Of a stretch of DNA of 64,000 nt, positions 34,247 through 43,869 are shown piece after piece. Made by a program: the position numbers and the translations under genes. The notes under the pieces were generated by a model, which did no database searches, had not been told where the DNA came from, and was given only the letters and a program-made list of their open reading frames with translations. The stretch comes from Coenobita brevimanus. Its lineage: Eukaryota > Arthropoda > Malacostraca > Decapoda > Coenobitidae. The stretch's first letter is position 1; every line of letters starts with the position of its first letter. The DNA is taken from assembly GCA_032717465.1 (NCBI GenBank), contig CM064697.1:5895033-5959032 (forward strand), written 5' to 3'.

Positions 34247-34855
34247 TGGTGGTTGTGTCTAACCCCTTTAACTACCGGAAGTTGGATGATTATTGTGTGG
34301 ATGTACAAATACAAAGTTGTCCCTGGGCTGAAAGAGTCGAGACCAATATTATCGTTTGACAGTGTAAAATTTTATGCTGGTCTAACCATGTACGTCCAGT
34401 TTATGCAGCAGCAATAAAAACTCATACCTCTGGGTCCAGTATTTTGACCATCAGTGTCACAAGAATATGGTCAGTGATTATAGCCAGATGAAGATGTTTC
34501 TTGATAATCTGATCATTGCCGTTAATCTTGTTGTCGTGTCACGCAAGCATGTAATATTGTTAGCACTTTCATGTACTTCTCGGGCAATCTTTTTACATGA
34601 CTGGTCACTTTTCAAAGCAATGGTGTACAGGTAATATTAAGAAGGAACTATTCATCTATTTTCATTTTTACTCCAGCAGCACCGATTTCTGCAGTTCTTA
34701 CCGCATTACTGTCTTTCTTGGAAGCCTTGAGTTGTGTAACATTAACTGTTAGTTTAATGCCTCTTCTGATTATCTGTGATGAGACCGAATCCCTGCCATT
34801 CTCCAAATTATTCTTTTCCTCCAGTGCCTTCATGAACCCCACCACTAACCATCAT
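34247..34855. other. Unique spacer with possible very old MITE traces
   Basis: At 34258-34340 TAACCCCTTTAACTACCGGA and CTGGGCTGAAAGAGTC suggest a further, nearly erased copy. Nothing else recognised. Confidence 0.4.
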
Positions 34856-35230
34856 CACCCCTAACATCTTGAACCCCAGCTAGCAACATCGTGAACCCAA
34901 ACTACCCTCAGTAACATCTTGAACTCCAGCTGCCGTCAGTAACATCTTGAACCCCAGCTACCCTCATACATCTTGAATCCCAGTTTTAGCATCTTGAACC
35001 TCAACTGCCCCGGTAACCTTTTGAACCCAGTTGCCCTCAGTAACATCTGGCATTCCACCTCCCTAAACAATCTCCTGAACCCAGCAGCCCTCAGTAACAT
35101 CTTGGACCTCATTTGCTCTCAGTAACACTTTGCACTCCATCTGTCCTGAGTCATATTTTGAACCCCTGTTAACATCTGCAACCCAAGCTACCCCAAACAA
35201 CACCTTGAACCCCTGCTACCCCCAGTTCAG
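34856..35230 (+). repeat. Approximately 28-bp minisatellite, about 13 diverged units
   Basis: AACATCTTGAACCCCAGCTA followed by CCCTCAGT recurs with substitutions and 1-4 bp length changes. High divergence shows an old array. Confidence 0.92.
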
Positions 35231-35338
35231 ACGTTCCCTTCGGTGTCCCCGTGAACTGCCTCCGACACGACCATCAGCCGTAACATCTTGACAGCGGCAA
35301 CAAGACGGCACGGTAATTAACTCCATCATGCCGAAAAT

Positions 35339-35632
35339 CACAAGTCAGGGCGACGTAAATGGTTTCCTCTCTTCCTTGTTTCCTCTGTCACGATCGCTTA
35401 ATTAAACTCTTTCCTCAATTCTTAATTCTTCCTCGTTCTTCCCTTCGTTGTCTTCTTTCTTTCCTCCTCCCTCTTTCGCATAGTTATCTTCATTCATGTA
35501 ATTAAATCTGTCTCATTCCTGAACACACAAGTCACGGCGACATAAATGGTTTTCTCTCTTCCTTGTTTCCTGTCTCGATCGCTTAATTATACTCTTTCTT
35601 CAATTCTTAAATATTTCTCGTCCTTCGTTTCG
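35339..35632 (+). repeat. Imperfect direct duplication, about 105 bp, 187-bp period
   Basis: CACAAGTCAGGGCGACGTAA at 35339 and CACAAGTCACGGCGACATAA at 35526, both continuing through TCTCTTCCTTGTTTCCT and CGATCGCTTAATTA to a TTCTCGT segment. Confidence 0.93.
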
Positions 35633-35937
35633 CTTTCTTCTCACTTTGCTCCCCCTCTTTCGCGTATTTATCCTCTTTTTTGGTCCTTAGCAAACGTTAC
35701 TTTCCACCATGCCTCGTTTCACTTTCTTCTCTCGTTCCTCTACCTCGTTCCTCTACCTCTTTCTTATCTTTATTTTGTCCTTAACATACGTTACTCTTCT
35801 CGATTCGTCACTTCACTCTTTTGTTCACTCTTTTTCTCTCTTCAGCTCATTTTTTACAGGCTTGTCACTCTTCCTCTTTTACACAATTGCTTTAATGTTA
35901 CGTACACCAGCCTCGAATTTAATTGAGCCTGGGGTCA
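35633..35937. other. Pyrimidine-biased spacer
   Basis: Low-complexity frames only. Confidence 0.5.
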
Positions 35938-36005
35938 CACCATCACCACCACCACCAAAACAGCAACAACAGCAGCAATATCATCATCATCATTATCATC
36001 ATCTG

Positions 36006-36044
<39 letters not shown>

Positions 36045-36070
36045 TATCAACAGCAACACCAGCAACAACT
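35938..36070. repeat. Compound trinucleotide tract (CAC)n(CAG)n(CAT)n
   Basis: CAC, CAG/CAA and CAT triplets follow each other, giving a Pro-Gln-His run in one frame. No flanking exon evidence. Confidence 0.9.
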
Positions 36071-36178
36071 TATATGCACTTATCACTTGAAGTCTGTGCA
36101 CTTTACCTGTCTGTCTTGATCCATTTCTGACTTTGCCTCCATCATCCTCCCTTCCCAACACTCACTTCTTTCGATTAT

Positions 36179-36185
<7 letters not shown>

Positions 36186-36235
<50 letters not shown>
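36186..36235. repeat. (CT)n microsatellite
   Basis: About 25 CT units. Confidence 0.97.
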
Positions 36236-36238
<3 letters not shown>

Positions 36239-36356
36239 ATCAGCAACTACTACTACTCTTATCGTTAATTCGTCGCCCACTTCATAAACTGGTCCTTTCA
36301 GAACTTGCATCACTCACTGGCTTTCTAATTCAGATCCATTGACTTTCACCCTTCTT

Positions 36357-36357
<1 letters not shown>

Positions 36358-36436
<79 letters not shown>
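36358..36436. repeat. (CA)n microsatellite
   Basis: 39 CA units. Confidence 0.97.
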
Positions 36437-36438
<2 letters not shown>

Positions 36439-36899
36439 CACCCCTTCCCCCCTTATCATATACTGAGTGTGAACCAGTGTCGGCAGCCCAACCTTAAGTG
36501 CAGGGGGAAACTTCATCCCAACATCTGGCCTGACAAAAACACAAGCAACTGCAGCCTTGTTTACTCAGCCGCTTGTGACACCAAACTTACACCTGAGGGG
36601 GGAGATAAGGCCCTCGATTTTTCCCACCCTCCCTCAGCTTGCCTTGAGCGAGAGAAAAATGGATGGTGAAAGCAGCCACCCCCTTCAGGATGCGGGGCCA
36701 GGCGGATGGCAAATACAGCCAGCCACTTCCTTATTACCCTTAAGCGTGTGTGGACTGAGGCTGAGTTACCGTAGTCGAGAGAATTTAAGGGTAGATGACA
36801 GGATTAAACCCCTAGAATCATTAAATAATTCAGTTACTCTCATATACCTCCGGGGGATTCGCTCTGATGGAGAAAATAACCCTCCCCCTTAATGGCGCT
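36437..36899. other. Unique balanced-composition spacer
   Basis: Open in two + frames (36557-36892 and the preceding frame), but neither peptide matches a known domain. Confidence 0.4.
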
Positions 36900-38273
36900 T
36901 TTAACTACTAGATCGCTATGCTTCTCCTCTTCATTTTTCACATTCATCTTGGAAAATCTGCTTATTTCTGCCCTTGCTTTTTCTTCATTTATAAACTTTC
37001 ACAGCAGTCTTCCCTTTCTCTTTTCTCTCTATATTCTTTTCCATTTCTTCGTCTGCCCCAGCCTTCCCCTCCTCGTTTCTCTCAATATTCTTTTCCATTT
37101 CCTCATCTCCCACATTCTTGCCAAAAAGTGTGCATAATTTACTTTTTCATCTTCAGTTTCACTCTGCTTCCTGTGGTACTCCTTTCTCGATGTCTCCCAT
37201 TTTCCGTTTTTCTTTCCGTCTTCCTTTTCCTGGCGGCCTTTCCTTTGCCTTCCTCCTTCAGCTATTACTCTTCTTTCCTCCTCACTTCTTCTCTCCAGGT
37301 CGTGCCATTTTTCTCCGTCTTCCTCACATTTCCTTAAGACTTTTCTCTTGTCCGTATATTTCTTCCCAAGCCGTTATTTCTTTTCTGTGTCTCCTTTTCC
37401 TCCTTTCCTTGTTCCTTCCCTTTTCGTCCCCTACGTTTGTTTATTCATTTTTCGTTCCTTGCTCTTTCTCCAGTTCTTTTCGCTTTCCATATTTCCGCTT
37501 CTTCCCCTCCTATTCCAGCTTGCCTTTCTATTTTTCTATTTTCCTTCTCTCCATAATTCTTTTTTTTTTTTTTTTCTTCCGTCTTCAACCCACGTCACTG
37601 TGTTTTCTCCCTCCCCTTTCCTATCGATCTACACTCCATGTACCAACATCCTTTCATTTATTTTCCCCACTTTCCTCAAGCTATTCTATTCTTATCTCCT
37701 TTCGTCTTTAATTCTTGTCCCTGTTTTCCTCATCATTTTTCCATGTACACTACCAGTATGTCCTTAGTTTTCCTCCTGCCTTCCCTCGTCTCCCATTGCC
37801 TTCCATTTTCCTTCCTTCTTCCATCCTCATCCACTGCACATAAGTTATTTTTATCTTTTCTTCCTGTCTTCTTCAGTCCATGTCAGTTTCCCTTCCTCTC
37901 TGTTTAACCGTGTCTCTCCAAACCCTCCTTGCACCCCTCCTCTCCCACATCACTCAGGCTATTTTTATCTTTCCCTCTTTTAATTCATGTCAGTCTGTTC
38001 CCCCTCCCCTATGATGTCTTAATATGTTTTTCTCTGTTCCTCTCCTCTCCCCTCCCTTCCCATGCACTATTCCACATTCCCATTTCACTCCGGCTCCTTG
38101 TATTCTCTTCCTCTTCTCTCTTTCCTCTTCCCTACTTCAGTCCATATTGCTCTGTTCTCTTCACCCTCCTCTCTATTTGTTTTCATATCCCCCCTTCCTT
38201 CCCTCCTTCCCCTCCTCTCTCCCTTTTTATTTCGTGTCCTCCGTCCCCCTTCAATCATTGTTTCTATATTCTT

Positions 38274-38277
<4 letters not shown>

Positions 38278-38326
<49 letters not shown>
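38278..38326. repeat. (CT)n microsatellite
   Basis: About 24 CT units within the pyrimidine domain. Confidence 0.97.
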
Positions 38327-38329
<3 letters not shown>

Positions 38330-38412
38330 TTTCCATGCCTTTCCATATTCAGCCTTCTACCCTTGGTTTCCCGTTTGACAATCCATTTTCACATACTTCT
38401 GACGCTACTGGT

Positions 38413-38571
<159 letters not shown>

Positions 38572-40267
38572 TTCCCTTCCTACGTCAACGCTTTAAAATT
38601 CGCTCCCCACCCTTCCTCTCTTTTGTCTACGTATGCCCTTCCCATCCTCCTTTCCTCCACTCCTGTCCAATTTCTTTTCCACATTTCTCAAGACTTATTA
38701 GTTCCCCTTTCCACCTCCCTTCTTTAATCCATGCCACTTTGATTTTCCTTCCCCTCCCTGCTTCTATTTCTTTCCACGCATCCCCTTCCTTTCTTCTTTC
38801 CTGTTTCGTGTGCTACTTCGCCTTCCCTCTTTCCTCGTGCTATCCTTTTCCTCTCCCTTTCTTTTCCTCCTCTTCTTTTCCCTCCCTTTTTCAGCACGGG
38901 TCGCTCTGATTTCCCCATTTCCTGGTACTGTCTATTTCTCTCTCTATTTCCTCTCTCCCCATTTTTTTTACTATGCTATTCCATTTCCCCATTTCCCCCA
39001 TGCTTTTCTTTTCATCCTGCTTTCTTCCATTCTTTTTCTGTTTACCTCCTCTCCTTGCCTCTCTGTTTCTTTCCGTAATTTTTTTTTTTCTCCTGCCCTT
39101 TCTAGTATGTCATTCTATTTTCTCACCAGCCTCAAGCTACTTTCTTCTACGGTCCCCTGTTTCTTCTGTGCTTGTCTTTGTTTTCCTCCTCTCCTTTGCT
39201 CTCTGTTTCTTTTTTCTCTCTCCTTCGTCTCGTCCTTTTAAGTATGCCATCTACTTTTTCAACCACCTTAAGCTACCCTTTTCTCTCCCTGCCTTTTCTT
39301 CAGTCTATGTAACTCTGTCTCCATTCCACCTCTTCCTTCTTTATTTGTCTTTCCATATGCATTCTCCCTCTTATTTCATTTTCCCACTTTTTTCCAAGTT
39401 GTTTTTAATTTTGTCGCATATCTTTCTCAAGCCTTGTGTCAGATTTATTCATTCACTGTTTCTCCCGTCATATTCCGCTTTTTTTTCCCCTTGCCTTCCA
39501 GTGTGCCATTTCATTTTTTGTATTCTCATATTTTTTCCTCCTCACTTTTTTTTCTATTTTTGTCTTTTTTTTCCATTTCCTCACTTCTTTCAGTCTATTT
39601 TTTTTCATTCTCACCTTTCTGCTCCCTGCTTTCTGGTAGGTCATTCCATTTTTCCACTCCCAAGTAAATTTTTTTTCTTACTTTCTTCTCTCTCTGTTTT
39701 TTTTATATTTTTTCTCACCCCTCTTCTATGGAGGTATTTGTTTCCATATTCCCCTTCCTCCCCTTCTTTCCAGTACGCCATTACATTTCCCTTCTCCCAT
39801 GTAGCCTTCGCCTTCGCCCTTCCTCTATCCCTCCGTGTTTACTTCTTTTCTTATTCCCCATTCCTCCGCCTGCATTCCAGTTTTCCACTCCAACGCTTCT
39901 TTGCCTTCTGTTTTCTCTTCCCCCTATTTCTTACTATCCCCTTCTGCCCAGGCATCACTTCCTTCCTTTTCTAGTCATCAGTGTCTTTCCGTACTTCCCT
40001 TCCTTCTTTTTCTATTTATACATTTCTTTCCTTACTTCCCTTACTTCTGTCTACTGTCTACCCAAATCTTTCCATGTTCCTCTTCCTCCCCTCTTCTGTC
40101 TATCCATTTTCTTCCACATTCCCTTTCCATCCCCTCTTCTGTCTGTCTGTTTCCTTACATATTCCCCTTCCCTTCTCCAATTTATCCTTTATTTTTTTTT
40201 TCCATATTCACCTTTCCTTCCCTCTCCTCTTTGTCCATTTATTCGTATTTCCATTTCCTCATCTTTG

Positions 40268-40545
40268 TTAGCTATCCATTTTTTTATATTTCCCTCTCCT
40301 CCTCTCTCCTGTTTATCCATTTTTCATATCTCTCTTTCCTCCTATCTCCCATCTATCCATTTTTCATATCTCCCTTTCCTCCCCTCTCCAACCTATCCAT
40401 TTGTCATATCTCCCTTTCCTCCCCTCTCCAACCTATCCATTTGTCATATCTCCCTTTCCTCCCCTCTCTTATCTGTCCATTGTTTCATATCTCCCTTTCC
40501 TCCCCTCTCCAATCTACCCATTTTTTTCCATCTTCCCCTTCCTTC
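40268..40545 (+). repeat. 40-bp minisatellite, about seven units
   Basis: CTATCCATTTGTCATATCTC followed by CCTTTCCTCCCCTCTCCAAC recurs with an exact 40-bp period near 40380-40460 and small shifts on either side. Confidence 0.94.
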
Positions 40546-40900
40546 CCTTGCTTTCCAGTGCGCCATTCCATCTCCCCACTTGCTTGTCCCCTTGCATCGA
40601 GTGTCCTCTCCCCTTGCATCCCTCGGTACTCGCTCCCTCACCAAATTTACCCTCGCCTCCTTCATGATGTGCGCCCCGGCCATTTCTCACGCTGGACGCT
40701 TCGTAAACACAGTTCCTCTGACTACTTTACAGTCCCTAGTCTCTACTCTTCTCTTCTCTCTCTCTCTCTCTCTCTCAACCACCACTTCCCTCTCCACCTC
40801 GACCCTCCTGTCTCCCCTTTCGGTTATTTTTCTTTTTCCCTCCTTCCTCTCTCTCTCTCTCTCTCTCCCCTGTGCTCCCTCCCTCATGGCATGTTCCTAG

Positions 40901-41409
40901 ACCATAATTTCGTCATGGCTCCCCTGTTTTTTGTGTGTTTTGGTTCGCGGTATAGCAGGAATTTCCCCTCCCCTATACACCCGAGCGTCGTCATGTACTT
41001 CTCCTCCTCGCTAAGCTTTCCAGGAACTTCATAATGGATTCCAGCACTGAGAATTTTGCATCCATTTAGTGCTAATAATTTGGAACCACAATTTTTTTTT
41101 TCACAGGAGATGCCTGGGTTTTCTATTTTTTACAGTCAGGCTTGAAAGTAAACAAGACTGGTACATATTTAGGCTGGGTTCTTTAGGTGTCCCTGAGGAT
41201 GAGTTGTGTTCTCTCCGAAAGGTTAGGGGAATAAGAAATTTAGACTCCCTTCTGCTATCCATCCAGCCCAGGTCCTTCACTTGGATGGAGGGTCGTGGGT
41301 GTAGTTAATGTGAGAGAAATGTAGGGAAAATTTGGCAGGGTACTTGAGGAAAGGAAAAGAGACTAAACTACCGTAGTCGAAGGGGAATATTAGGCAGTTG
41401 TCAGTATGG
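40901..41409. other. Unique spacer left of the LTR element
   Basis: A poly(T) tract ending CACAG at about 41105 resembles a splice acceptor, but no exon follows that I can recognise. Confidence 0.45.
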
Positions 41410-41413
41410 ATAG
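41410..41413 (+). repeat. Target-site duplication ATAG, left copy
   Basis: ATAG immediately before TGTTAC, matched by ATAG right after GTAACA at 42634-42637. Confidence 0.75.
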
Positions 41414-41426
41414 TGTTACATAGCCT
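41414..41426 (+). repeat. Remnant of the 5' LTR
   Basis: TGTTACATAGCCT is identical to the start of the 3' LTR (41846-41858). The match stops where the reverse transcriptase frame begins, so a deletion joined the first bases of the LTR to the pol gene. Confidence 0.78.
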
Positions 41427-41795
41427 TACCGTGTGAACCCAGTGAAAGTTCCTCTCATCCAGAAGGAGCTTGGCTACCTGTTGGACCACAAGATGATTGA
41501 GCCCTGTCAGAGCGAGTGGAGTTCTCCTGTCACTCTAGTCCCTAAGCCAGGTGGGTCACAGAGGCTTTGCATCGACTACAGACGTGTTAATCAGATAACT
41601 AAAACAGACACTTACCCTCTCCCTCGTGTGGAAGATTGCATAGACAAGATCGGAAAGGCTTGGTACATAAGTAAGTTTGATTTGTTAAAGGGATACTGGC
41701 AAGTACCTATGACTGAACGTGCTAGGGAGATCTCATTTTTTGTGACAGTAGGAAAGACCTTTGCATGGTCTGTAATGCCATATACAGATTGTTTT
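41424..41795 (+). pseudogene. Ty3/gypsy reverse transcriptase fragment (N-terminal part)
   Basis: About 120 codons, uninterrupted. It opens with PYRVNPVK, typical of the region before the gypsy reverse transcriptase, then ELGYLLDHKMIEP, SPVTLVPKPGGSQRLCIDYR, DTYPLPRVEDCID and KFDLLKGYWQVP. The Asp of FDLLKGY is the first catalytic aspartate of the family. Homology ends just after VMP, before the expected FG..NAP segment and before the YVDD box with the other two catalytic aspartates, so the enzyme would be dead. From there the frame runs through unrelated sequence to a stop at 41853-41855. Confidence 0.93.
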
Positions 41796-41836
41796 AGAGT
41801 AATAAGAAATTTCCTTTGTAAATTTCTTTTTTCTTT

Positions 41837-41845
41837 GTGGGGAGG
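41837..41845 (+). other. Polypurine tract of the LTR element
   Basis: GTGGGGAGG directly precedes the 3' LTR after a T-rich stretch, as expected for the plus-strand primer of retrotransposon replication. Confidence 0.7.
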
Positions 41846-42062
41846 TGTTACATAGCCTATGATTTCATCATCCTTTGTGTAATTTTAACGCACAGTTGCT
41901 GCATGTTTGATCACGAGCGTGTTCTGCCTCAGTCCCCCCCTTCTACCGTTATAGTAGAGTAAGTCGTTCTCTCTGTTATACTTTGCGGGATTTTCAGCTC
42001 TCTGTCCCCATGGCTTCATTTGCGCGTCCCTCTTACAAGTTGTGTCAGGCTCTGCCGGCCCC

Positions 42063-42070
42063 TATATAAT
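42063..42070 (+). promoter_or_regulatory. Putative LTR TATA box
   Basis: TATATAAT about 217 bp into the LTR, followed by GAGCTCAGTCTCTGCATCA, where transcription could begin. Activity is inferred only. Confidence 0.5.
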
Positions 42071-42513
42071 GAGCTCAGTCTCTGCATCAATGGCCACTTA
42101 GATCTGCTCCTCATTTTGTTCACATCTCTGTCCTCCCCTGTACAGATATTATTATTGTGAGTGCTCAAGAAATCTCCAACCATCTAGCAGCTGTGTGTAA
42201 TTTGAGTATAACTGTTGTTGTATTTTTTTCTTGTACTGTATAGCATAAGTTTAATTTGTAGGCCTAGTGAAGTTTTGTAATTCATGTAGGGTTCTTTATG
42301 TCAGTCATTTTTGATAATAGTTTGTATCTGTAATTATTTATCTGGCATTCACTGAGTATTATCTGGTATCTCATTTTATCAGGGCTGACTTAGATAAATT
42401 TACTCTTGCTAATTTCGTGTTAATAGAGGCTATTGCAGTTAACCATATATTTAACCTGTTTTTGCCATTACATTATCCTTATGAGTCCTGAATGTTTAGT
42501 TGTTAGTTTGTGC

Positions 42514-42519
42514 ATTAAA
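42514..42519 (+). promoter_or_regulatory. Putative LTR polyadenylation signal
   Basis: ATTAAA 120 bp from the LTR end, in a T/A-rich context. Confidence 0.45.
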
Positions 42520-42633
42520 CTTTAACTTGTAATTTTACCTAACTCTTTTGTTTTGAACCTGGAACTTTGCGGGACAGTAGTGATTTTAGTATTCTCACTT
42601 GAAGTGTTCATTATCTCTCTCTGTTCCGTAACA

Positions 42634-42637
42634 ATAG
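42634..42637 (+). repeat. Target-site duplication ATAG, right copy
   Basis: Matches 41410-41413. Confidence 0.75.
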
Positions 42638-42667
42638 GCATATAGGACACGTTTGGAATATACCCAT

Positions 42668-42692
42668 TCTCTCTCTCTCTCTCTCTCTCTCT
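42668..42692. repeat. (CT)n microsatellite
   Basis: About 12 CT units followed by TAATGATATGTCCAGCCCC. A similar phrase follows the CT run at 42891, suggesting a roughly 200-bp duplication. Confidence 0.92.
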
Positions 42693-42807
42693 AATGATAT
42701 GTCCAGCCCCTCCCACTCTCTCTTTACCCTACATGGACTCTCTTCCTCTCACTATTTCTCCCACCACCAATCAGACGTTTTTATCTCTTCAGCCCTGCAT
42801 CACCAGC

Positions 42808-42871
<64 letters not shown>

Positions 42872-42891
42872 CTCTCTCTCTCTCTCTCTCT
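42808..42891. repeat. Compound (CA)n(CT)n microsatellite
   Basis: 30 CA units then about 11 CT units. Confidence 0.97.
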
Positions 42892-42974
42892 AATGAACTG
42901 GCCAACCCCTTACAATCTCTCCATCTGTCCTGCCCTCTATTGTCCCCCCACCATCACTTTCATGTGCTGTTCAA

Positions 42975-43011
42975 CCTCTCTCTCTCTCTCTCTCTCCTCT
43001 CCTCTCCTCTC
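42975..43011. repeat. (CT)n with (CTCTC)n end
   Basis: CT units that turn into TCCTC pentamers. Confidence 0.88.
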
Positions 43012-43144
43012 CCACGCAAGTTAAAAGTCAGTTGGGATTTACCGTTGTGTTCCTCTCCCAGTGCTCTCCATCAGGCTGCCGGACACTGATATACGTTTAC
43101 GTGCAAGATGAATGTGGTCGGACGAGAGATGCCTTCACTGATAA

Positions 43145-43525
43145 CCAGAGATGAACAGTGAAGGCACCAGTTAAGGAGAGATGTATAGAATTTAGGAGGG
43201 AAGTTGTGTGGGAGAGGAAGAGTGATTTTTTTGTGTTTTTGAGAAAGGTATTAGGTGTTTGGTATTGCTGTACGTGTTTTCCGGTTGCCTGTGTGTTTCT
43301 GAGATGAACAGGCACAAGTTAAGGAGAGATGGAAGAGCTTGGATGGATAGTTGCGTGGGGGAAGAAGAGTGATACCTTGTAACTGGTTTTTGATTAGTGC
43401 TCTGCCTATCTGTGTCTTCGTTGCATATCTTTTTTATGCAGTATATAAATCTGAGATGATCATACAAGACGAGATTTGAGGCTAGACTTAGCTGGGAAAC
43501 TTGTGTGCAAGACGGGTGGTATTTT
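43145..43525 (+). repeat. Approximately 150-bp tandem repeat, about 2.5 diverged units
   Basis: GAGATGAACAG with AGTTAAGGAGAGATG starts near 43148 and 43300, followed in both by GTTGTGTGGGAGAGGAAGAG-like sequence. A weaker third start (GAGATGATCATACAAGACGA) is near 43453. Confidence 0.8.
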
Positions 43526-43869
43526 AATGGTATCGTGTTTTGCTTATAGCTACACTTAACTGTTTCCTTCTTTGGCAGTATGCAGCCTTCAAGTAAGCAG
43601 TGGAGGCGGGAGTTATGGAGTGATGTACAGTCTTCACTCGAACTTATGATGGAGAGAGATATGTTTGGTATCATGAATTTAACCGCGGCGTGTGGGAGAA
43701 AAGGACTTATTTTATTCTTTTGTTCTAGTATTATATTTCAGCCAACTGTTCTCGATAACCGTCTGCTTAGCGCATGCACAGTTTACTGCAAAATGTTACT
43801 GTTTATGATGTGATTCCTTGTATACTTGTAGGGTTGATAATGACGTAGCCGGCTGGAAAATGTTTGTTT
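43526..43869. other. Unique spacer
   Basis: A 77-codon + frame at 43580-43813 is not recognised. Confidence 0.4.

Larger units (their letters stand above)
41414..42633 (+). mobile_element. Internally deleted Ty3/gypsy-type LTR retrotransposon
   Basis: 1220 bp bounded by TGTTAC and GTAACA (inverse of each other) and by the 4-bp direct repeat ATAG. In order: about 13 bp identical to the start of the 3' LTR, an open reverse transcriptase fragment, about 50 bp of non-coding DNA, a purine tract, and a 788-bp LTR. Primer site, gag, protease, RNase H and integrase are absent, as is most of the 5' LTR. It cannot move by itself. The structure is read from the sequence; the Ty3/gypsy assignment comes from the reverse transcriptase motifs. 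Confidence 0.85.
41846..42633 (+). repeat. 3' LTR
   Basis: 788 bp from TGTTAC to GTAACA. It holds a TATA-like TATATAAT at 42063-42070, positioned as a promoter would be, and an ATTAAA polyadenylation signal at 42514-42519, which would give an R region of roughly 400-450 bp. No second full LTR exists in the window to compare. Confidence 0.8.

Noticed and set aside
35943..36119. Poly-Gln/His transcription-factor-like peptide
   Set aside because: It is a compound CAC/CAG/CAT tract with no flanking conserved sequence.
39728..41034. Frames of 390 and 399 codons on the + strand
   Set aside because: They lie in the 4-kb pyrimidine domain, overlap each other out of phase and include the 40-bp minisatellite and (CT)n runs.
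41090..41130. Splice-acceptor-like poly(T) ending CACAG
   Set aside because: Poly(T) followed by AG is expected by chance in this T-rich DNA, and no exon could be recognised downstream.
42541..42577. LTR ending at GGGACA near 42577
   Set aside because: It gives no matching target duplication, whereas GTAACA at 42628-42633 is the inverse of the LTR start and is followed by ATAG.
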